DNA of 41,469 nucleotides from Nocardiopsis xinjiangensis YIM 90004 (GTDB lineage Bacteria > Actinomycetota > Actinomycetes > Streptosporangiales > Streptosporangiaceae). The stretch's first letter is position 1, and the number at the start of each line of letters is the position of its first letter. The notes beneath the pieces are model-generated. The model was not told where the DNA came from. It saw only the letters and a list, made by a program, of their open reading frames with translations, and ran no database searches. Position numbers and translations under genes: made by a program. Below, piece by piece: positions 26,228 to 34,327 of this stretch. The stretch covers positions 1 through 41,469 of the forward strand of contig NZ_ANBE01000045.1 in the NCBI RefSeq assembly GCF_000341145.1, in the 5' to 3' direction.

Positions 26228-26302
26228 TGGGGCCGGCGGGATTCGAACCCGCACTGTACAGCACCTAAAGCTGCCGTCTCCTGCCGGTTGGACTACGGCC
26301 CC
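26228..26302 (-). tRNA. tRNA-Leu (anticodon UAG), short variable loop, CCA encoded
   Basis: Read on the minus strand: acceptor GGGGCCG pairs with CGGCCCC and the discriminator is A. D stem GUC/GAC is 3 bp with a large loop holding AACCGG. Anticodon stem GCAGC/GCUGU encloses loop UUUAGGU, giving anticodon UAG (reads CUA, Leu). T arm GCGGG-UUCGAAU-CCCGC is standard. CCA is encoded at 26227-26225. The variable region is only five bases (ACAGU), whereas bacterial tRNA-Leu is normally class II with a long variable arm. The D arm is Leu-like, so identity by anticodon seems right. Confidence 0.88.
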
Positions 26303-26401
26303 GTCGGCACAACTGTACCCCTCCGCAGGGCCTCGGGGAGCGCCCCGTCCCACCGTTGAGCGGGTCCAGGACAGTGGGTCCGAGGCCCCGCGGGGACCGG
26401 A

Positions 26402-26884
26402 TCACAGACCCAGGTCGCGCTTGAGGCGGTCGACGTGGCCGGTGGCCTTCACGTTGTAGAAGGCCTTCTCGACCTTGCCGTCGGTGCCGACGACGACCGT
26501 GGAGCGGATGACGCCCTGGACGAGGCGGCCGTAGTTCTTCTTCTCCCCGAAGGCCCCGTAGGCGCTCAGCGTCTCCTTGCCGGGGTCGCCCAGGAGGGTG
26601 AAGGTCAGCCCTTCCTTGTCGCGGAACTCCTCGAGCTTGCCCGTCTTGTCGGGGGAGATGCCGAGGACGGTCGTCCCCGCGGACTCGAACTCACGCAGGT
26701 TGTCGCGGAAGTCGCAGGCCTGTGTGGTGCACCCGGGGGTCATGGCGGCCGGGTAGAAGTAGAGCACGACGCGTTTGCCGGTCTCGGCCAGGACCTGGCT
26801 GAGGGTGACGGGCTTGCCGTCGGCGTCGTTCAGCGTGAAGTCCGGGGCCTGGTCGCCGGGCTGGAGGCGGATCGGACCGCTCAT
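26402..26884 (-). CDS. bcp: Thioredoxin-dependent peroxiredoxin BCP
   Basis: 160 residues, thioredoxin fold. The peroxidatic Cys is in YPAAMTPGCTTQAC (C52), with the resolving Cys C57 five residues later, the alpha2-type BCP arrangement that reduces peroxides through an internal disulphide and thioredoxin. QAPDFTLNDADGKPVTLS opens the domain. Later conserved parts are VLGISPDKTGKLEEF and GRLVQGVIRSTVVV. ATG 26884 has GAGGGGA seven bases upstream; a longer frame adds 13 non-conserved residues. It is convergent with the kinase, with the tRNA between. Confidence 0.95.
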   Translation of the reverse strand: MSGPIRLQPGDQAPDFTLNDADGKPVTLSQVLAETGKRVVLYFYPAAMTPGCTTQACDFRDNLREFESAGTTVLGISPDKTGKLEEFRDKEGLTFTLLGDPGKETLSAYGAFGEKKNYGRLVQGVIRSTVVVGTDGKVEKAFYNVKATGHVDRLKRDLGL

Positions 26885-27221
26885 GTGTGTTCCCCTCTGC
26901 TCTGGTCGGGTGGCCCCCGCCACCCGCGTGTCACGGGGCCAAGCCTAGGAGGTCGGCCGCGGCCCGGTGCGCGGGGGCGGGGAGAGAACGGCCGCGCCCC
27001 CGGGAGGGCCGGTCCGGGTTGCGATTGCGGTTCGGTTCCCTGACCGGGGAGATGACCGTTCGCGGGATCACCTATCGTTGACCGGACCCGTACTTTCGGT
27101 CGACCCGTTCCTGACCCGACGCGGTGCGGGTGCGGGGTCCGGCCGGGCGGCAGCTCTCTTCCGGCGGCGTGCGGCCGCCGGACCGAACACATCCGCTTCG
27201 CATTGGGAGTAGTTGGCGACG

Positions 27222-28364
27222 ATGCCTGGACACACACTCGACGAGGTGAGGGAACGTACCCTCAAGGAGCGCGACTCCTGGTGGACGGTGCACCTCGCGG
27301 ACCCGATCGCGGTGCGGACCGTGCGCCTGCTCGCCAACCGGACCTCGGTCACACCGAACCAGGTGACGGTGGCCGCGCTCTTCCTGGGGCTCGGTGCGGC
27401 GGTGTGCTTCGCACTCGGTTACTGGTACTTCCTGGTGCTGGGTGCCCTCCTGTACTACCTGTGTTTCCTCCTGGACTGCGTCGACGGCAAACTCGCCCGT
27501 ATCACCGGCACCGAGACACTGTTCGGCTCCTGGATGGACTACGTCTCCGACCGGTTCCGGGTCCTGGTCTGCGCGGTCGCGCTCATGGGCGGACAGTACG
27601 TCGTCGCTTCCCAGCAGGAACCGGGTGCTCCACCCGTGTGGTTCGTGTGGTTGGCGCTGGCGGTGGTCTTCCTCGACATGCTGCGCTACCTCAACGCGCT
27701 GCAGGTCTACAAGGTGCGCCGGGAGATGCGTTCACACCTGGCCGCCGCTCTGGAGCGGGCGCGCGCCACCCTGTCGATGCTGGAGCCGCCCGAGAGCGAG
27801 AGCGGGCGCGAGGCCGAGCAGGAGACCGCCGAGGCCACCGGGAGCGGCGACCGCACGATGAGCGACGGTGGCGAGCAGGCGGTCCTGCGGCACGGCATCG
27901 CGGTTCTGGAGCAGATCCTGCGCAGCCACAGCGAGCGCGAGACCCGCAACAGCCGCCGGGCCGGCAAGCAGCCCGACATGACGCTGCCCAAGGTCGACCT
28001 GCATCAGGAGTTCCGCGACCGTTTCCCCTGGTACCAGCGGTTCTGGGCCGCCCTCAACGCCCGCCGGGTGCGCACCCACCTCTTCGGGGGCATCGAGTTC
28101 CAGATGGCGGTCTTCGTGTTCGCGCCCTTGGCCGCGGGTCTGTTCGGTCCGTCCTCCATCGTGTGGATCACTGCTGTATCGGGCGTTTTGCTCCTCGCGT
28201 TCGAGATCGCCATCATCTATAAACTGTGGTTGTCCACGCGGGACTTCTTCCGTGTGGTCGACGGAATCGACGGCGCGCTGAGATTCTCCGGTCCGTCCGA
28301 CGGCGCGGAGGAGGAAGGCCGGGAGACCGGCTCGGACTCGGACTCTCAGGCATCCCTGCGCTAG
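27222..28364 (+). CDS. CDP-alcohol phosphatidyltransferase with long hydrophilic insert
   Basis: 380 residues, membrane protein. The CDP-alcohol transferase motif is complete: D85-x2-D88-G89-x2-A92-R93-x8-G102-x3-D106-x3-D110 within LDCVDGKLARITG and FGSWMDYVSD. It transfers a phosphatidyl or related group from a CDP-alcohol to a second alcohol, making a phospholipid head group. After about four helices comes a charged insert (about 165-280) containing coiled-coil-like LERARATLSMLE, a Glu-rich stretch and a VLRHGIAVLEQIL helix, then two more helices. The insert is not part of the standard family. ATG 27222 follows GGGAG at twelve bases; TTG 27213 is possible. The 298 bp before it show no clear feature. 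Confidence 0.88.
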   Translation: MPGHTLDEVRERTLKERDSWWTVHLADPIAVRTVRLLANRTSVTPNQVTVAALFLGLGAAVCFALGYWYFLVLGALLYYLCFLLDCVDGKLARITGTETLFGSWMDYVSDRFRVLVCAVALMGGQYVVASQQEPGAPPVWFVWLALAVVFLDMLRYLNALQVYKVRREMRSHLAAALERARATLSMLEPPESESGREAEQETAEATGSGDRTMSDGGEQAVLRHGIAVLEQILRSHSERETRNSRRAGKQPDMTLPKVDLHQEFRDRFPWYQRFWAALNARRVRTHLFGGIEFQMAVFVFAPLAAGLFGPSSIVWITAVSGVLLLAFEIAIIYKLWLSTRDFFRVVDGIDGALRFSGPSDGAEEEGRETGSDSDSQASLR

Positions 28365-28384
28365 AGGAAGTAGAGGGAAACCCC

Positions 28385-28786
28385 ATGTCGTCAAGCGAGA
28401 CCATCGAGCCGCGCCAGACCCCTGCCGAGATCCAGGCGGAGATCGACCGCGAACAACGCCAGTTCGCCGAGACCCTGGACGCGTTGGAGGAAGCGGCCCG
28501 TCCGGGCAACATCGCCCGCCGCCAGCTCGGCAAGGCACGGGAGCGCGGTGCTCGGCTGGTCGACGAGGCCCGGGCCCTGGTCCTGGGCGGCGGGGCGGTC
28601 CGGTTGGAGAGCCGCCTGGTCGAGCCGGAGGAGGGCTCCATCGTCGTCAAGGGCGACGAGGAGGTCATCACCACCTACCAGTCGCGTGGCCGGCTTCCCC
28701 CCGAGGCGGTCATCCTCGCGGCCGGCGTCGGTACGGTCGTCGCCGTCGGCGTAGTGGCCTGGGCCGTGCGCCGCAAGCGCAAGTGA
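28385..28786 (+). CDS. DUF3618 small membrane protein
   Basis: 133 residues. The N-terminal TPAEIQAEIDREQRQFAETLDALE is the DUF3618 signature, an amphipathic helix. A middle basic stretch follows, and one membrane helix lies near the C-terminus (AVILAAGVGTVVAVGVVAWAV) ending RRKRK, so the N-terminus probably faces the cytoplasm or membrane surface. Function is unknown; in actinobacteria it is common beside envelope genes. It lies 20 bases after the phosphatidyltransferase, with GAGGAAGTAGAGG upstream, and is probably cotranscribed. A strong terminator follows. Confidence 0.85.
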   Translation: MSSSETIEPRQTPAEIQAEIDREQRQFAETLDALEEAARPGNIARRQLGKARERGARLVDEARALVLGGGAVRLESRLVEPEEGSIVVKGDEEVITTYQSRGRLPPEAVILAAGVGTVVAVGVVAWAVRRKRK

Positions 28787-28827
28787 TCCGTTCCGGGCCG
28801 GTCGCAGGCGGGCCCGCCCGGTCACGG

Positions 28828-28870
28828 CCACGAGGGCGCCGGATCCCGTGCGGATCCGGCGCCCTCGTGG
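28828..28870. terminator. Perfect 19-bp bidirectional terminator stem
   Basis: Bases 28828-28846 and 28852-28870 are perfect inverted repeats around CGTGC. It separates the DUF3618 gene from the convergent PLP enzyme gene. No T-run, but the stem is exceptionally stable. Confidence 0.8.
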
Positions 28871-28880
28871 TGTGCGGACC

Positions 28881-30116
28881 TCAGAGGAACGTTTGGCCCT
28901 CGCCCCGGTAGGTGGGGGCCGAGCGCACGTAGGTCCCGGTGTCGGCGTCGATGAGGTGCAGGCGGTCGAAGCGCTCGCACAGTTCACCGGCCTTGGCGTG
29001 GCGCAGCCACACCCGGTCGCCGACGGCCAGGTCCCGGGCTGCCGCCCCCTTCAGCGGGGTCTGGACCTCGCCGGCGCCCTCGTCGGCGGAGAGGGACAGC
29101 CCGGCGGGCAGGTGCGGTACGGGCGCGCGGTGCCGGTCCGAGGGGCCGGAGGCGGGGTAACCGCCCCCCAGCGCGGTGGCCACACCCGGTGCGGGGCGGC
29201 GGACCACGGGCAGTGCGAAGAGCGCGGCGGGGCGACCGTTGAAGGCCCGGTAGTGGTCGAACAGGTGGGGCTGGTACAGGCCGGAGCCGGCGGCGAGCTC
29301 GGTGACGGCCTTCTCGCGGCCGGTCGAGTGCAGGCTTCCGGTCCCACCTCCGTTGACGAAGCGCACGTCGGCGACCCGGCGGACGGCGTCCACGACGGCC
29401 GCGCGGCGCTTGGCCAGCTCCACCGCGGATCTTCGCTGCACGGCTCTGAGCAGGCGCGCGTACAGGGGGCGGCCCGGGGGAGCGTCGCCCACACCCGCGA
29501 TCTGGGCCTCGTAGGCCATGATGCCGTCGAGCTCGAGCTCGGGGCGGGCCACGACGGCGCGGGCGAGCGCGGCGGCCTGGGCGGGGGTGCGTACGGGGGA
29601 GCGGTAGCTGCCGATGCGCAGGGCCGGTCCGAGGGGCTGCCAGCTGGTGTCGATGTCCAGGCACACACGAAGGGGTGGGACCTCGACGCCCTCGCCACGG
29701 GCCTCGGCGGCTGCTGCGGAGATCAGATCGAGGTGGGCGGTGTCGTCGACCATGAGGGTGACGGAGCGGGCCGCCTCGGGACAGCGGGCGAGCTCGGCCA
29801 GGGCGCGGCGGTCGGCCGTGGGGTAGGCGATCAGGACGTCGTCGCTGACGGGGCCGCGGCCGCTGTCGTCGTCGGTGGCCAACCACAGGGCCTCGGGCAG
29901 GGTGAAGGCCATGACGCCCTGGTAGCCGGGCAGGCCGAGGACGGTACGCAGCAGGTCACGGCAGCGCACGGACTTGCTGGCCACGCGGATGGGACGTCCG
30001 TGGGAGCGGCGGGTCAGGTCGGCGGCGTTGGCGCGGAAGGCGGCCAGGTCCACCGCGGCGAAGGGAGGGTCGAGGTCGCGCGTGGCGCTCTCGTAGCTCT
30101 GACGCGGACTTGTCAT
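28881..30116 (-). CDS. PLP-dependent alanine racemase-like / D-threonine aldolase-like enzyme
   Basis: 411 residues with the fold type III TIM barrel. It opens with PPFAAVDLAAFRANAADLTRR, and the PLP Lys lies in IRVASKSVRC near residue 48. The barrel strands LRVCLDIDTSWQP and LDGIMAYEAQIAG follow, then VRFVNGGGTGS, which binds the PLP phosphate. The C-terminal beta domain (VGDRVWLRHAKAGELCERF) carries the His and Cys positions typical of D-threonine aldolase-type metal sites. It probably acts on a D-amino acid; relatives are often annotated amino acid deaminase/aldolase. ATG 30116 was chosen because an upstream start at 30137 adds only seven unsupported residues. Confidence 0.82.
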   Translation of the reverse strand: MTSPRQSYESATRDLDPPFAAVDLAAFRANAADLTRRSHGRPIRVASKSVRCRDLLRTVLGLPGYQGVMAFTLPEALWLATDDDSGRGPVSDDVLIAYPTADRRALAELARCPEAARSVTLMVDDTAHLDLISAAAAEARGEGVEVPPLRVCLDIDTSWQPLGPALRIGSYRSPVRTPAQAAALARAVVARPELELDGIMAYEAQIAGVGDAPPGRPLYARLLRAVQRRSAVELAKRRAAVVDAVRRVADVRFVNGGGTGSLHSTGREKAVTELAAGSGLYQPHLFDHYRAFNGRPAALFALPVVRRPAPGVATALGGGYPASGPSDRHRAPVPHLPAGLSLSADEGAGEVQTPLKGAAARDLAVGDRVWLRHAKAGELCERFDRLHLIDADTGTYVRSAPTYRGEGQTFL

Positions 30117-30292
30117 GACTCGAGCATGCCAGAACATGAATTGCCTTCACATTTCCCGGAGTTCCGGTTCCGGGGCCGGGGGTGCGGTGTGGCCGGTCGA
30201 ACGCTGCTGACCACCCCGGTGGGGCCTTGCAGGCCGATACCCTGGGAAGTCTTGGCTGTTCGGCCGTCCCTTACCTGGAGTGGTGCTTTCCG

Positions 30293-31177
30293 TTGAGTGA
30301 GTGTGAATACGTCCTGACCCTCGCTTGCCCCGACAGCCGGGGCATCGTGGCCGCCGTGGCCAATCTGCTCTCCGATCACGGGTGCAACATCACCGAGAGC
30401 CAGCAGTACGGCGACCACTACACCGGCCGGTTCTTCCTGCGGATGCAGTTCGTCGCCGAGGCGCGCGAGGGGGAAGCCACCGACGGGGACACCCTGCGCG
30501 GTGCCTTCGCGGGCCTGGCCGGAGACTTCGGGGGCCGGAACGGTTCGGTCGTCGAGTGGGCCCTGAGCCCGCGCGAGACCCGCCCGAAGGTGATCGTCAT
30601 GGTCTCCAGGTTCGGGCACTGCCTCAACGACCTGCTCTACCGGCACCGCAGCGGCCTGCTGGACGTGGACATCGTCGCGGTGGTCTCCAACCACCCGGAC
30701 CTGGAGTTCCTCGCCGAGTCCTACGGGGTGGACTTCCACCACCTGCCGATCTCACCTGAGAACAAGCGCGAGCAGGAGACACGCCTGCTGGAGCTGGTCG
30801 AGAGCTACGACGTGGACCTGGTGGTCCTGGCCCGGTACATGCAGGTCCTGTCCGAGCAGCTGTGCACGAAGATGTCGGGCCGCATCATCAACATCCACCA
30901 CTCCTTCCTCCCGAGCTTCAAGGGCGCCCGTCCGTACCATCAGGCGCACACGCGCGGGGTCAAGCTCATCGGTGCCACGGCCCACTACGTCACCGCCGAC
31001 CTGGACGAGGGGCCCATCATCGAGCAGGAGGTCTCCCGGGTCGACCACACCCACAGCCCCGAGCAGCTCACTGCCATCGGACGCGACCTGGAGTCGGTCG
31101 CACTGGCACGGGCGGTGAATTGGCATGCGCAGCGCCGCGTGCTCTTGAACGGGGAGAAGACGGTCGTGTTCGACTGA
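30293..31177 (+). CDS. purU: Formyltetrahydrofolate deformylase PurU
   Basis: 294 residues. An N-terminal ACT domain (YVLTLACPDSRGIVAAVANLL, about 5-80) precedes a formyl-transferase domain. The latter has PKVIVMVSRFGHCLNDLLYR, then INIHHSFLPSFKGARPY with the catalytic His and DLDEGPIIEQ with the catalytic Asp. It hydrolyses 10-formyl-THF to formate and THF, balancing C1 pools with glycine metabolism, for which genes lie 4 kb away. The start is TTG 30293, with GGAG about 13 bases upstream; the family begins near this point. A palindromic terminator follows. Confidence 0.95.
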   Translation: MSECEYVLTLACPDSRGIVAAVANLLSDHGCNITESQQYGDHYTGRFFLRMQFVAEAREGEATDGDTLRGAFAGLAGDFGGRNGSVVEWALSPRETRPKVIVMVSRFGHCLNDLLYRHRSGLLDVDIVAVVSNHPDLEFLAESYGVDFHHLPISPENKREQETRLLELVESYDVDLVVLARYMQVLSEQLCTKMSGRIINIHHSFLPSFKGARPYHQAHTRGVKLIGATAHYVTADLDEGPIIEQEVSRVDHTHSPEQLTAIGRDLESVALARAVNWHAQRRVLLNGEKTVVFD

Positions 31178-31216
31178 GCCGCGCCGAACCGGGTTGATCG
31201 GGTTTCGGACACGTTG

Positions 31217-31246
31217 AGGGGCACCCATGGGTGCCCCTTTCGTTTT
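31217..31246 (+). terminator. Terminator after purU
   Basis: AGGGGCACCC and GGGTGCCCCT form a perfect palindrome (31217-31238) followed by TTCGTTTTC. Confidence 0.8.
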
Positions 31247-31336
31247 CGGGGCCAACGGGGGTTCCCGGCGCACTTTTGGGGCAAGGATGGTACTGCCGTT
31301 ACCTGCTTTGACCAGGAAAACCTCTCTCGAAGTGCC

Positions 31337-31365
31337 TTGTCGGCTACATAGAGTATGTATATGGT
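31337..31365 (+). promoter_or_regulatory. Candidate promoter of the CsbD/Asp23 cluster
   Basis: TTGTCG (31337-31342) and TATGGT (31360-31365) are separated by 17 bases, matching the vegetative pattern moderately. A second, stress-sigma-like pair, GTTT (31380) and GGGATA (31403), has a spacer of 19 bases, longer than usual. The true start needs mapping. Confidence 0.35.
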
Positions 31366-31456
31366 GTGATCTGACCGTTGTTTTCGACCTGCTCCAAAGG
31401 TCGGGATACCGGTTTTCGGTCCACACCCACGGACATAGGTCCGGGAGGGGGAACTC

Positions 31457-31660
31457 ATGGGCAAGGACTTCGACGAGGCCGCCGGCAAGGGCAAGGAAGC
31501 TCTCGGGAAGGTCTCCGGGGATCACGGCAAGGAGGCCGAGGGCAAGGCCGACCAGGCCAAGTCCGGGGCCAAGGAGAAGGCGGAACAGGCCAAGGAGAAG
31601 GTCGAGGAAGCCGCCGACAACGTTGCCGAGAAGGCCCGCGACGCCTTCAAGAAGCGCTGA
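31457..31660 (+). CDS. CsbD-family small stress protein
   Basis: 67 residues, nearly all Lys, Glu, Ala and Gly, with repeated amphipathic segments (GKGKEALGKVSG, DQAKSGAKEKAEQAKEKVEEA). This is the CsbD/LEA-like composition of general stress proteins, which are probably unfolded in solution. No membrane segment. ATG 31457 follows GGGAGGGGG at six bases. It stands first in the Asp23-AmaP cluster, 71 bases before the first Asp23 gene, and is probably induced with it. Confidence 0.85.
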   Translation: MGKDFDEAAGKGKEALGKVSGDHGKEAEGKADQAKSGAKEKAEQAKEKVEEAADNVAEKARDAFKKR

Positions 31661-31731
31661 ATGTTCGGATCCGTGTGAGAGGGGGTGGCGGGGCCCCGGT
31701 CCCGTCACCACACACTGTCGAGGGGGAGCCA

Positions 31732-32190
31732 GTGTCGGACGTCAAGAGCGAAGGCAAGGTGCCCACTGCCCGTGAGGGCACACGCGGAGGCGGCCGCGAG
31801 GAGGGCGGCCAGACCAACATCGCCGACGGGGTGGTCGCCAAGATCACCGGGATGGCCGCCCGTGAGATCGGCGGGGTCCACGCCATGGGCGGCGGTACTG
31901 CGCGTGCGGTCGGAGCCGTGCGTGACGCCGTCACCCGCAGCAGCGACGCCGGAGCCGTCTCCAGAGGTGTCTCCGTGGAGGTCGGCGAACGCCAAGCCGC
32001 CGTCGACATCGACCTCGTCGTCGAGTACGGCGCCGCCATCCAGGACCTGGCCTCGGCCGTGCGCCGCAACGTCAGCCAGGCGGTCGAGCGCATGACGGGC
32101 CTGGAGGTCACCGAGATCAACATCAACGTCGACGACATCCACCTTCCCGACGACGACGAAGAACCCGAGTCCGAGCCGAGGGTCCAGTAG
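31732..32190 (+). CDS. Asp23/Gls24 family envelope stress protein
   Basis: 152 residues. The Asp23 domain runs from TNIADGVVAKITGMAAREI (about 32) through VSVEVGERQAAVDIDLVVEY to GLEVTEININVDDIHLP (about 138), with acidic ends. In Staphylococcus, Asp23 is held at the membrane by AmaP and responds to alkaline or cell-wall stress; the same operon here contains AmaP. GTG 31732 follows GGGGGAG at three bases. The next gene starts two bases after the stop. Confidence 0.88.
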   Translation: MSDVKSEGKVPTAREGTRGGGREEGGQTNIADGVVAKITGMAAREIGGVHAMGGGTARAVGAVRDAVTRSSDAGAVSRGVSVEVGERQAAVDIDLVVEYGAAIQDLASAVRRNVSQAVERMTGLEVTEININVDDIHLPDDDEEPESEPRVQ

Positions 32191-32192
32191 TC

Positions 32193-32507
32193 GTGCGCGA
32201 CGACGAGACCCCGGAGAACATCGCCCGGCGCGTCGCCGACGCCGTCGCGGGCCATCCCGACGTCGTGGAACTGTCCGTCGGCGGCTTCTCGACCCTGGCC
32301 ACACCCGTCCCGGGCGGGATCGTGGGGGGCGTGGCCGTCCGGCCGACGGAGATCGAGGTCGGGGTGGTCGTCCGCTACGGCAGGGCATTGCTGGAGATCT
32401 CCGCCGAACTCCGCAGGCGACTCGCCCCGCTCGCCGGCGACCGCATCGTCCACGTGTCGGTGGAGGACGTGGTCGTCGGCCCCGGCGGCGCCCGGTCCGG
32501 CGGCTGA
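32193..32507 (+). CDS. Short Asp23-like protein
   Basis: 104 residues. ENIARRVADAVAGHPDVVEL, IEVGVVVRYGRALLEISAELRRRL and DRIVHVSVEDVVVG line up with the three parts of the Asp23 domain, though the middle is shortened and Gly/Val-rich. It is probably a divergent paralogue that mixes with the larger Asp23 proteins. GTG 32193, two bases after the preceding stop, suggests coupled translation. Confidence 0.75.
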   Translation: MRDDETPENIARRVADAVAGHPDVVELSVGGFSTLATPVPGGIVGGVAVRPTEIEVGVVVRYGRALLEISAELRRRLAPLAGDRIVHVSVEDVVVGPGGARSGG

Positions 32508-32541
32508 GGAGCCGGACACCAACACTGCAAGAGGGGGAGCC

Positions 32542-32715
32542 ATGTGGCCCATCGTCGGACTGGCCTTCGGGACGGTGCTCGGGCTGGCCGGGGCGTTCGG
32601 GGGATTCGTCGCCTTCGCCCTGGTCCTTGTGCTCGGGGTGATCGGCTTCGTTGCCGGGCGCGCCATGGAGGGCGAGGTCGACCTCGCCGAACTCTTCAGC
32701 CGGCGCTCGGCCTAG
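32542..32715 (+). CDS. 57-residue membrane protein of the Asp23 operon (DUF2273-like)
   Basis: 57 residues: MWPIVGLAFGTVLGLAGAFG begins two closely spaced hydrophobic helices, and the C-terminus (EGEVDLAELFSRRSA) is charged. Size and place match the small DUF2273-type proteins that accompany Asp23 and AmaP. ATG 32542 follows GAGGGGGAG. It ends with TAG at 32715, directly against the next gene. Confidence 0.8.
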   Translation: MWPIVGLAFGTVLGLAGAFGGFVAFALVLVLGVIGFVAGRAMEGEVDLAELFSRRSA

Positions 32716-32727
32716 GTGGGTGTGGCC

Positions 32728-33105
32728 GTGGCGCACGTACAGACCGAGACCGTGCCCCTGCAGCGGCGGGGGGAGGAACGGGAACTGACCCAGGGTCGGC
32801 ACGCACGCCCGCCGGAGGGACGCGACCCCGGCGGGCGTGTGGACATCGTGCCGACCGTCATCGAGAAGGCGGCGGCCTGCGCGGCGCGCGAGGTCGCAGG
32901 GGTCACCACACCCCGGCACCGCGCGTCCCGTGTCCGCGTCAGCGGTCAGGCCGTCCTCCTACGACTGCGGATCGGCGTCCGCTATCCCGAACCGGTCCGC
33001 GAGACCGCGGCACGGGTGCGCGAGCGCGTCCGTGACCGTGTCGAGCATCTGACCGGTTCGCGGGTCCACCACATCGACATCGAGATCGTGGAGATGGTGC
33101 GCTGA
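32728..33105 (+). CDS. Asp23/Gls24 family protein
   Basis: 125 residues. After an Arg-rich, probably flexible N-terminus the Asp23 domain runs from RVDIVPTVIEKAAACAAREV through VRVSGQAVLLRLRIGVRY to GSRVHHIDIEIVEMVR. It is much more basic than the first Asp23 protein, so the two may bind each other or different surfaces. GTG 32728 is preferred because AGGTGGG lies seven bases upstream; GTG 32716 and 32722 are in frame alternatives. Confidence 0.85.
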   Translation: MAHVQTETVPLQRRGEERELTQGRHARPPEGRDPGGRVDIVPTVIEKAAACAAREVAGVTTPRHRASRVRVSGQAVLLRLRIGVRYPEPVRETAARVRERVRDRVEHLTGSRVHHIDIEIVEMVR

Positions 33106-33106
33106 C

Positions 33107-33715
33107 ATGACCACCGTTGAAGAGGCCCTGGGCCGCCCCGATCAGAGCGCCGACGCACGCCGTGCGCGGCGCGTCGCAGTGCACACCTTCCGGCCGCGCC
33201 GCTCCTGGCCGGCCGTCATCACCGGGACCGTCGTCCTGGTGCTCGCCGTGGTGTCGGCGGCCGAGGTCATCGCGGCCCTGGCCGGCACCCCACTGCGCCT
33301 GATCCCGGTGGGCGGCGCCACGGGGTACGCCGGGACCACGACCTGGTCCGAGCCCTCGGTGCAGATCGCCTCGGCGGTCCTGTCGCTGATCGGGCTCATG
33401 CTCATCGTGCTCGCCCTCGCTCCGGGAAGCGGGCACTGGACCGCGCTGCGGACCGACGATCCCGCCCTGGTGGTCGGCCTGACCCGGCCGGCCCTGCGCC
33501 GTGCCGTCGCCGCGGCCGCCCAGGGCGTGAGCGGGGTCGACGGTGCGGACGTGACCGTGCGCGGCAACCGGCTGCGTGTCCACGTCCGGACCGGGCTGCG
33601 AGACTCCGCGGACCTGCCCGCCCGGGTGACCGAGGCCGTGGAACACCGGCTGGCCGAACTCGCTCCTTTGCGCAACATGCGGATCAACACCGACGTCCGT
33701 TACACGGAGGGGTGA
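33107..33715 (+). CDS. DUF6286 membrane protein
   Basis: 202 residues. A basic N-terminus (RRARRVAVHTFRPRRSW) leads to one helix (PAVITGTVVLVLAVVSAAEV), a periplasmic-size loop, a second helix (VQIASAVLSLIGLMLIVLAL), and a cytoplasmic domain resembling the Asp23/AmaP C-terminal fold (VDGADVTVRGNRLRVHVRTG). This is the DUF6286 arrangement usual in this operon. It starts one base after the preceding stop. It probably anchors Asp23 proteins together with AmaP. Confidence 0.82.
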   Translation: MTTVEEALGRPDQSADARRARRVAVHTFRPRRSWPAVITGTVVLVLAVVSAAEVIAALAGTPLRLIPVGGATGYAGTTTWSEPSVQIASAVLSLIGLMLIVLALAPGSGHWTALRTDDPALVVGLTRPALRRAVAAAAQGVSGVDGADVTVRGNRLRVHVRTGLRDSADLPARVTEAVEHRLAELAPLRNMRINTDVRYTEG

Positions 33716-33717
33716 CC

Positions 33718-34308
33718 ATGGCCAGGGACAGATACCGCCGCTCGGCACGCGGCAACCGGTGGGGGCTGGCCGTGGTCGGCGCCGTGCTCCTGGTGGCCGG
33801 CCTGGCTGCTCTGGCTGCCGGCCAGGGGTTCTTCGGGGCCGGACCGGCGGGGCAGGCCCTGCTCGGCGAGACGGCGCAGGAGGTGCTCACGCAGCAGTGG
33901 GTTCCCTACGTGGCCGTGGCGGTCGCCTTCGTGGCGGCCTTCCTCGCACTGCGCTGGCTCATGTCGCAGGGCATCCACGACACGGTACGGCGCCTGTCCC
34001 TGGAAGGCGGGGGCCAGGGCCGGGTCCTGGTCGACGAGGGCGTGGTCAGCGACGTGGTCGAGAGCGAGGTCGCAGACTATCCGGGGGTGCGCCGGGCCCG
34101 TGCCCATCTGACCGAGTCGGCGCACCATCCGCACCTGCGCCTGGCCCTGACGCTGGACGAGGACGCCGACGTCGCCCAGGTCTGGCACCGGGTGCGCGGC
34201 AACGCGCTGGCGGACCTGCGCCGGTCCCTGGGGCTGGAGGAGGTCCCGGCCGTGGTGCGGATGTCGATGACGGCCCCGACCCGCCACACACGGCGCAGTC
34301 TGGCCTGA
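33718..34308 (+). CDS. amaP: Alkaline shock response membrane anchor protein AmaP
   Basis: 196 residues. Two membrane helices (WGLAVVGAVLLVAGLAALAAG and YVAVAVAFVAAFLALRWLM) are followed by a cytoplasmic domain with Asp23-like pattern (VVSDVVESEVADYPGVRRARAHL, LRLALTLDEDADVAQVWHRV). AmaP holds Asp23 at the membrane in Gram-positive bacteria. ATG 33718 has GGAGG seven bases upstream; GTG 33712 overlapping the previous stop is less well spaced. Last gene of the cluster, followed by a terminator. Confidence 0.85.
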   Translation: MARDRYRRSARGNRWGLAVVGAVLLVAGLAALAAGQGFFGAGPAGQALLGETAQEVLTQQWVPYVAVAVAFVAAFLALRWLMSQGIHDTVRRLSLEGGGQGRVLVDEGVVSDVVESEVADYPGVRRARAHLTESAHHPHLRLALTLDEDADVAQVWHRVRGNALADLRRSLGLEEVPAVVRMSMTAPTRHTRRSLA

Positions 34309-34327
34309 GGCGTCCGGACCGGTACCG

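Noticed and set aside
26228..26302. Amber suppressor tRNA
   Set aside because: Anticodon UAG reads codon CUA, not the stop UAG, which would need CUA as anticodon.
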